DNA from: Catonia carolina
Lineage: Eukaryota; Arthropoda; Insecta; Hemiptera; Achilidae
Assembly: GCA_035578175.1 (NCBI GenBank)
Contig: JAQMRL010000001.1
Coordinates: forward strand, 371,001,720-371,065,719
Direction: 5' to 3'
DNA length: 64,000 bases
Below, one piece after another: positions 58,043-64,000 of the stretch. Made by a program: the position numbers and the translations under genes. The notes below the pieces were generated by a model. That model saw nothing but the letters and a program-made list of their open reading frames with translations, did not search any database and was not told where the DNA came from. Position 1 is the first letter of the stretch. Each line of letters opens with the position of its first letter.

Positions 58043-61000
58043 AACTATTAATTTGGGGGAGTAAGGGGTAGGATGCGTCTCAAATAGCCTCTCCTACTCA
58101 AATGTCAGCCTCACCTTCACGAGTGGTATTTCGGTACCCGGTGCTCCCTGTTAGATAACTGACGAGGCGCTGACGACCGAGTGATTGCCGGTATAAGCAA
58201 TCCCCCATTTACTGGCCAACAGCTTCGGGTGGAGGAGCTAGTAAGTGGAAGGGCACTCTTTTGTCCTGGAACTGAGAAATTGGTTCCGAAGGCGGAGGAA
58301 CCGCAGAAGGCGGTCAACGGCATAAGAATGTGGAAGGCAACGGGAGACCACCACATTAAAGATCCATATGGATATCCCTAGTACGTTCATCATGGCTGCA
58401 TTTGAGGTTAAATATTCCGGAGTTAATAGTTCCCCAATCGGGTCTCCGGGGGGGACGGTTTTGAATGACGCCATGCGCAGGAGAGTGGTGAAGGTAGGAA
58501 TACGAATCGGCACTTGGAACGTGCAGAGCATGTACAGGGCTGGAGCACTGGCCAACATCATCAGGGAAATGCAACGACTGGATGTGAACATTCTTGGAGT
58601 TAGTGAGACCTGGTGGCCGGGCAGTGGACGAATGACTTCATCGGATCAGGTGGTGTATCATAGTGGCAACAGTGATGGCCGGCACAGACAGGGGGTGGGC
58701 TTTATAGTGAACAAGAAAATCAGCCAAAGTGTTGAAAGTTTTATTCCTTTTTCCGACCGAATAATCATGCTCAGAATAAAGTCACGACCGGTTAATATTA
58801 ATTTGATTCAGGTGTATGCACCAACGGCGGATAAAAGTGAGGACATTATAGAGGATTTCTACAGGGAGTTAGAATCCGCCCTTGGATACACAAAACCACA
58901 CGAAGTCAATATTGTGATGGGAGACTGTAATGCGAAAGTTGGATCCCAGGAAGTAAAGGACATAGTTGGGCGCTATGGCTTGGGAGATAGAAATGAAAGG
59001 GGTGACAGACTCATACAATTCTGTCAGGAAAACAACCTGACAATATTAAACACATACTTCAAACTTCCGCCTAGGAGGCTGTATACTTGGAAATCGCCTC
59101 AGGATAACAAGGAAAGAAACATCATTATCAGGAATCAGATAGATTATATCATGGTCAATAAAAGGTTCAGAAATAGTTTCACGGAAGTTAAGACATACCC
59201 AAGCGCTGATGCCTGCACCGATCATAATCTCCTCATGGGGTCAATGAAAATTAGACTCAAGAAAGTGAAAAAAGCGAGGATTCAGCCTAGACTTGACGTC
59301 AGAAGACTGAAGAGTTCGGGAACTAAGGAGGTTATGACGAAGGATATCAATGAAAGGCTACATAATGTCAATAAAAACACTGATGCAGAGACCTTATGAA
59401 GAGAATTGAAAAACCAAGTAGTGGAATCTTCAAACGGTCATCTGAGGGTAACAGGAAGAGAGAGAGGAGTGGAATGGATGAATGATGAGATACTGGGCCT
59501 GATGGATGAGAGACGAGAATGGAAGGGCAGAGACATGGCAGAATATAGAAGGATACATAAGGAAATACAAAGGAAGATAAAGACTGCAAAGGAGAACTGG
59601 CTGACAGGGAAATGTGAGGAGATTGAGGAACTGGATAGAAGATATGATTTGTTCAATATGCACAAGAAGATAAGGGAAATGACTGGAGCAGCATATAAAT
59701 ATCATCCTAATGTATTATCGGATGGAAATAAGATAATTTTTGAGACAAAAGATAAAGTAAAGCTTTGGGAAGAATATGTCAAGCAGCTTTTTGAAGATGA
59801 GGAAAGGCCATCACATGAGGAACAAACAGCGGCTGAGTCAGGACCTGAAATATTGAAGGAGGAGGTTCTTAAAGTGGTACAAGAGGCGAAGGTGGGAACG
59901 GCACCTGGACCAGATGATATTCACACCGAAGTTTTGAAGCTCATATATGAGGAAAAACTAGGTGTAATAACCGCACTGTTCAATATTATATATTCCACTG
60001 GACATATACCGAAGGAATGGTTGAAGTCAACATTTGTGACTATTCCAAAAAAACTAAATGCAAGATTATGTAGAGATCATCGCACAATAAGTCTAATGAG
60101 CAATGTATTGAAGCTATTCCTAAAAATTATTCATAAACGGGTGTATGGAAAATGTGAGGAGTATATCAGTGAAACACAGTTCGGATTCAGAAATGGTCTG
60201 GGCACTAGAGACGCCCTATTCTGTTTACAAGTTCTTGTGCAAAGATGTATGGACATGGGCAAAGATGTATATATAGCATTCATCGACTATGAAAAAGCGT
60301 TCGATCGAATAAAGCATCACAAACTTATACATGTCCTGAGGAAAGTAGGACTGGATGAAAAGGACATAAGGATTATTGCAAACCTGTATTGGCATCAAAC
60401 GGCCAACGTCAGAGTAGATGGTGAAATCACAGAAGACATGGAGATAAAAAGAGGTGTGAGACAGGGTTGTGTGCTATCACCAACACTTTTTAACATCTGC
60501 TCGGAGGAAATTTTTGCAGAAGCTCTGAATGAAAGTCAGGAAGGCATTGTAATTAATGGGGAGGTACTAAATAATATTCGCTATGCAGATGATACCGCCT
60601 TGCTGGCCGACTCGATGGAAGGTTTGCAAATCCTTTTGTCCAAAGTATACACCGCCAGTAAGGATATGGGTCTGAATATGAACGTTTCAAAGACCAAATA
60701 TATGGTAATTTCGAAAGCGCCGCTGATAAACAACATACAAATTAAGCTTAACAATGCGACTATAGAAAGGGTATTGCAATATAAATATCTAGGGTGTTGG
60801 ATGAATGATAAATGGGATTTGTCTCAGGAGATAAGGGTGAGGATAGAGACCGCTCGTAGCGCATTCTGCAGAATGAGACCAGTGCTGAGCAACCGTAACA
60901 TCAACCTTAAAATTAGAATTCGAATGGCGCAGTGTTATGTGTTCTCTGTTCTCCTTTATGGTTTGGAGGGATGGACGTTGACAAAGGTCCTGAGTAACAA

Positions 61001-61383
61001 GCTGGAAGCCTTCGAATTATGGGTATATAGACGGATATTGAGGATCTCATGGAGAGAAAGAGTAAGAAATACGGAAGTGTTGGAAAGAATTGGTAAACAG
61101 GCGGAAATCTTACACAAGATTAAGGTCCGTAAATTACAATACTTTGCTCATGTGATGAGGAATGAGAAGTATAGAATCCTCCAACTGGTGATGCAAGGAA
61201 AGATCGAGGGAAGGAGACAACCCGGCCGTAGGAAGACGTCTTGGATCAAGAACCTCAGAGAGTGGTATGGGAGTAGTACAAGTGAACTATTTAGAGCAGC
61301 CGTCTCCAGGGTGCAGATAGCCATGATGATTGCTAATCTTCGTTAGAAGAATGCAACTACAAGAAGAAGAAGAAACTATTAAT
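58043..61383 (+). mobile_element. Full-length RTE-type LINE (family B), recent insertion
   Basis: 3321 bp (58053-61373) between perfect 10-bp direct repeats AACTATTAAT (58043-58052 and 61374-61383). It has a 5' UTR of about 315 bp starting TTGGGGGAGTAAGGGGTAGG, one long reading frame broken only by a single stop codon, and a (AAG)n-type tail (ACAAGAAGAAGAAG) in place of poly-A. The precise duplication and the near-intact frame indicate a young copy. It is the only apparently full-length autonomous-type element in the window. Confidence 0.93.
58368..61346 (+). pseudogene. RTE-type LINE endonuclease-reverse transcriptase, one in-frame stop
   Basis: A 992-codon frame starting at the ATG at 58368. 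Residues about 48-310 form the endonuclease (GTWNVQSMY, VSETWW, IQVYAPT, VMGDCNAKVGSQ, QIDYIMVNKR, ACTDHNLLMG with the catalytic His). A TGA at 59397-59399 is the only stop; the frame continues without shift, so CGA to TGA at a CpG is the simplest origin. The reverse transcriptase follows: GTAPGPDDIHTEVLK, YIAFIDYEKAFDRIKH (motif A), GVRQGCVLSPTLFN (motif B), IRYADDTALLADS (motif C), YKYLGCWMND. The C-terminus has RKLQYFAHVMRNEKYRILQL and a basic tail. The protein nicks DNA and copies its RNA at the nick. Confidence 0.93.
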
Positions 61384-61878
61384 AACATATTCTACAAAAA
61401 ATCCCCTGAGCTCATTTAACACTATTAAGTTTACACTATGTAGGGTACAAACTATCATAGTTTGCTTATCGCTTATAAAATAATTGATTATTTTATAAGC
61501 GATCACAGATCAAAAGTTTTAAAGAAATAAATATGAACGTAAATACAAAAGAAATACCGGTAAAATTCTGTTTGAAATTTATTAAAATGAATATTTATTT
61601 TATATCATACAACTTTTACCTCGTAAATCCCAATTTAAATGTTTGTTTAAATAAAACTTCTAAACTGTATATTAATTTTTTTTTACATTTTAACAGAAGT
61701 TTTCAAAAGGTTTGAACAAACAACAAATGTACGATTCATCAGTTTTATTAGCCTACATTTTTGTAAGTAACTAATTCTATTGTAATCTGAAAACAACGTA
61801 GCACTTAAATGAAACATATGATAAACTTCACTTTCAAATTTACTTCAAATATTCCTTTTTCATAAATTTTAATAAGGC
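61384..61878. other. Short AT-rich spacer
   Basis: The palindrome CGCTTATAAAATAATTGATT..ATTTTATAAGCG at about 61470-61502 can form a strong hairpin. No coding similarity. Confidence 0.5.
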
Positions 61879-61879
61879 T

Positions 61880-63430
61880 TTCGGTCAACATGCACGAAGG
61901 AGTTGGAGTTTGCTGGAATAACTATGAAAAACTTAACGAGAATGAAGAAAAACAACTTGCGAACTAAAGAGTGGCATTATTTTGGAACAATCAACATACG
62001 GACACTTCTGCAGACAGGTAAATTAAAGCGAACACTGGGTTAGATGGCGAAACAACATATTCTAATACTCGCTTTACAAGAAACGCGTTTTACTGCCGCA
62101 AAAACTTTTGATTCTGGAAACTTTAGGATGTTTACAGGACAACTTGAACCAAGAATAGGAGCTGACCTACAGCAACTCGTAACAACATTCTGCGGAAGTA
62201 ACGGATCATAGACTCAACAACAAAATTCCACTCACCTTCGGAAGGACCTGTACTTTAATTATAAAATGCGGAAATATGAGATGCTCAATATATGTGATGC
62301 ATACACACAACTATCAACGTGGACAATCGGAGAAATTTAGAAGAGGTGGAGCAATCTGGGAACAGATAAACAATAAAGCACCAGAGAAGAGGGTCCGATT
62401 TTTAGTTGGTGAATTCAACGCAGAAATCGGTAAACAACAATTCTGGAAGATTGTCAGCGACTATCCAGCCCACAAGAAAACAAACAGGAATGGTAATATT
62501 TATTGAATTGTGTGAAACATTTAATCTTAAACAGATGTCCACTAATTTCATGAAACTCCCTAGGAAACCGAAAACATGGCGAACTCCGGAATAAAAATTT
62601 GGTAAATTCCAAAGAGATCATGTTACAATCTGGAAAGAAAACATTAAGAAAATCATGAACGAACAAATGCGGAAAGGTGAAGAGCCCGAAGAGAAATATC
62701 AAAAAAAGATTCGAGGGGTAGAAACAAAACTTCATCTCAACCAAAGACAAGAGAACTTTTGAGGATTGCCACAGAACTGAAAAACAACGAAGCTGCTGGA
62801 GAAGACTCAATCTGTGCAGAAATGTTGAAACATGGTGGAGAAGTAACCATCAGAGCACTTGGAAAAGAAACTGAAAAGATCTGGGTAACTGAGAAGATTC
62901 CATGTGAATAGAAAACGTCACTGATACACCCACTGAACGGATGTAAACAATTACCGCGGAATTTTCGTTTTACCCGTGACAGATAAAGTAGGCCTACACT
63001 CCAAAAAATGTTTGACTAGACTAGACGAGCAAGTAGATCAGAAACTGAGTGAACATCAAGCCGCGTTCAAAAAAGGAAGATCCTACGGAGAGTAGATAAA
63101 CCACCTAATTTTAGTACGGAAAGTTATATTCCAAGAGATATAGTGGTAGTGTTCGCTGATTTTAAGAAAGCTTATGATTCAGTAGACCAACAAACACTAC
63201 TGAATATTTTAAAAGAATTTGGAATGGATATTAAAATAACGACAATCATTAAAGAAACCTTAAGACCGCCACAAAAAAGTAAAAAGTAAAATTTCTAGGA
63301 GAAATCTTCGGAGAGTTTGAAATTACAACAGGCGTTAGGCCGGGTGATGGACTGTCACCGAGGTTTTCACCCGTGTGCTGGAGAAAGTTATTTAGAAATA
63401 ATAAATGGAACTTGCCAATAAAGGATTATT
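61880..63430 (+). pseudogene. Decayed RTE-type LINE (family A)
   Basis: Ordered remnants of one LINE: endonuclease N-terminus FGTINIRTLLQTGKLKRTLG near 61980, ILALQETRF near 62065, RFLVGEFNAEIGKQQ near 62396 and DYPAHKKTNRNG near 62460 (compare LLGDFNAQLG..RYPVHRRTNKNG of the LINE at 6126). Then ELKNNEAAGEDSICAEMLKH near 62775, VFADFKKAYDSVDQQTLL near 63150 (motif A) and ITTGVRPGDGLSP near 63325 (motif B). At least ten stops or frameshifts. It ends near 63430 before motif C. It shows the family A endonuclease start that the 6.1-kb copy lacks. Confidence 0.82.
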
Positions 63431-64000
63431 AAGGGTACCCGGAACGAAAGAAATTGGAAAATTTTCACATTTTCGGTTTTTTCAAACTATTAAAATTTAG
63501 AGTATCCTGCATCCAACGATACGGGTCTAATTGTCGGGGGTTTTGCAGTTTTGTTTTTGTAATTACAAATATACTGAATCCTCACGTTATTTTTTAAACG
63601 TTACCATTTGCATAAAATCTCTATTTTTTAATGGCAACAGATAAACACAACATAATTACATATTTTTTTTATTTTGTGCGATATTTTTTGTTTTAAGACT
63701 TTAATGTAGCACCAGACCACTTGTGAATATAACAAGTTATATTAACCTCTGAACTGTACAAAATAACACATCGAATTATTTAACGTATAATGTGTTCTCT
63801 TTTAGTTTTTTCTTGTTTCCCGTAAATAGCAATTTTTGAAGCATAAGGAACATTTTCTAAGCCAACTGCAAATGGATTTCAATGCAATTTTTGCACAGCC
63901 TTTCATATAATAATTTCAATGTATTGAGTTAATATTACAGTAAAATAATGTATTTAAATATTTATTTTCCACTTCAATAGGCAAAAGTAATGATTTTCAA
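63431..64000. other. Right edge, nothing recognised
   Basis: AT-rich sequence with no coding similarity, repeat ends or splice-linked exon on either strand. Confidence 0.5.

Noticed and set aside
58117..59705. Minus-strand ORFs (72-117 codons) opposite the full-length LINE
   Set aside because: Antisense shadows of the endonuclease and RT frame.

Overview
This is an AT-rich piece of an arthropod nuclear genome. It is most likely from an insect; a hemipteran is my guess, from the mix of transposon families. The only host gene I can establish is a lysosomal alpha-mannosidase (glycoside hydrolase family 38, MAN2B1-like) on the minus strand. Ten of its exons lie between 48665 and 5334, all with GT-AG borders and with reading phases that fit from one exon to the next. 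Only the 8th-to-9th and 9th-to-10th junctions need comment: the first is fine, and between the 9th and 10th one conserved block of about 40 residues was not found. The exons code for 719 residues, the C-terminal 70% or so of the enzyme. The first exons (signal peptide, first zinc ligands, nucleophile) are not visible and probably lie beyond 64000.

Nearly everything else is transposable-element (TE) sequence in the introns and flanks. Left flank and 3' end (1-5333): a tRNA-derived SINE with target duplication, a 1-kb foldback repeat, a 5' fragment of a Helentron-like family carrying a SINE, and a six-unit repeat array that seems to come from the mannosidase 3' untranslated region. Last intron (5568-13221): a pogo-like element with an RTE-type LINE inside it, a Tc1 relic, a small MITE and an unrecognised plus-strand ORF. 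The 11.5-kb intron (17640-29142): a 4-kb Merlin (ISXO2/IS1016-like) element whose transposase is cut by a 1.87-kb TG..CA insertion with a CCAC target duplication, and which also carries a Helentron-like insertion. Other introns: decayed mariner, Tc1-like, hAT and Tigger-like transposases and several MITEs. Upstream flank (48666-64000): more Helentron-like copies, one split by a PIF/Harbinger element; a possible solo LTR; a full-length 3.3-kb RTE-type LINE with one in-frame stop; and a decayed LINE.

The most striking repeat is a family of about 0.9-1.0 kb seen eight times. It has a 5' hairpin containing ACTTTCTCTTGCC, often a (GT)n tract, a pair of related internal repeats, the exact inverse GGCAAGAGAAAGT near the 3' end, a terminal hairpin GTGTGA..TCACAC, and T-rich insertion sites. 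This is the architecture of non-autonomous Helentrons (HINE/DINE-1 type). The nested insertions give relative ages: Helentron-like copies are older than the SINE, LINE and Harbinger insertions within them. There are no bacterial-type genes, CRISPR arrays or rRNA genes.
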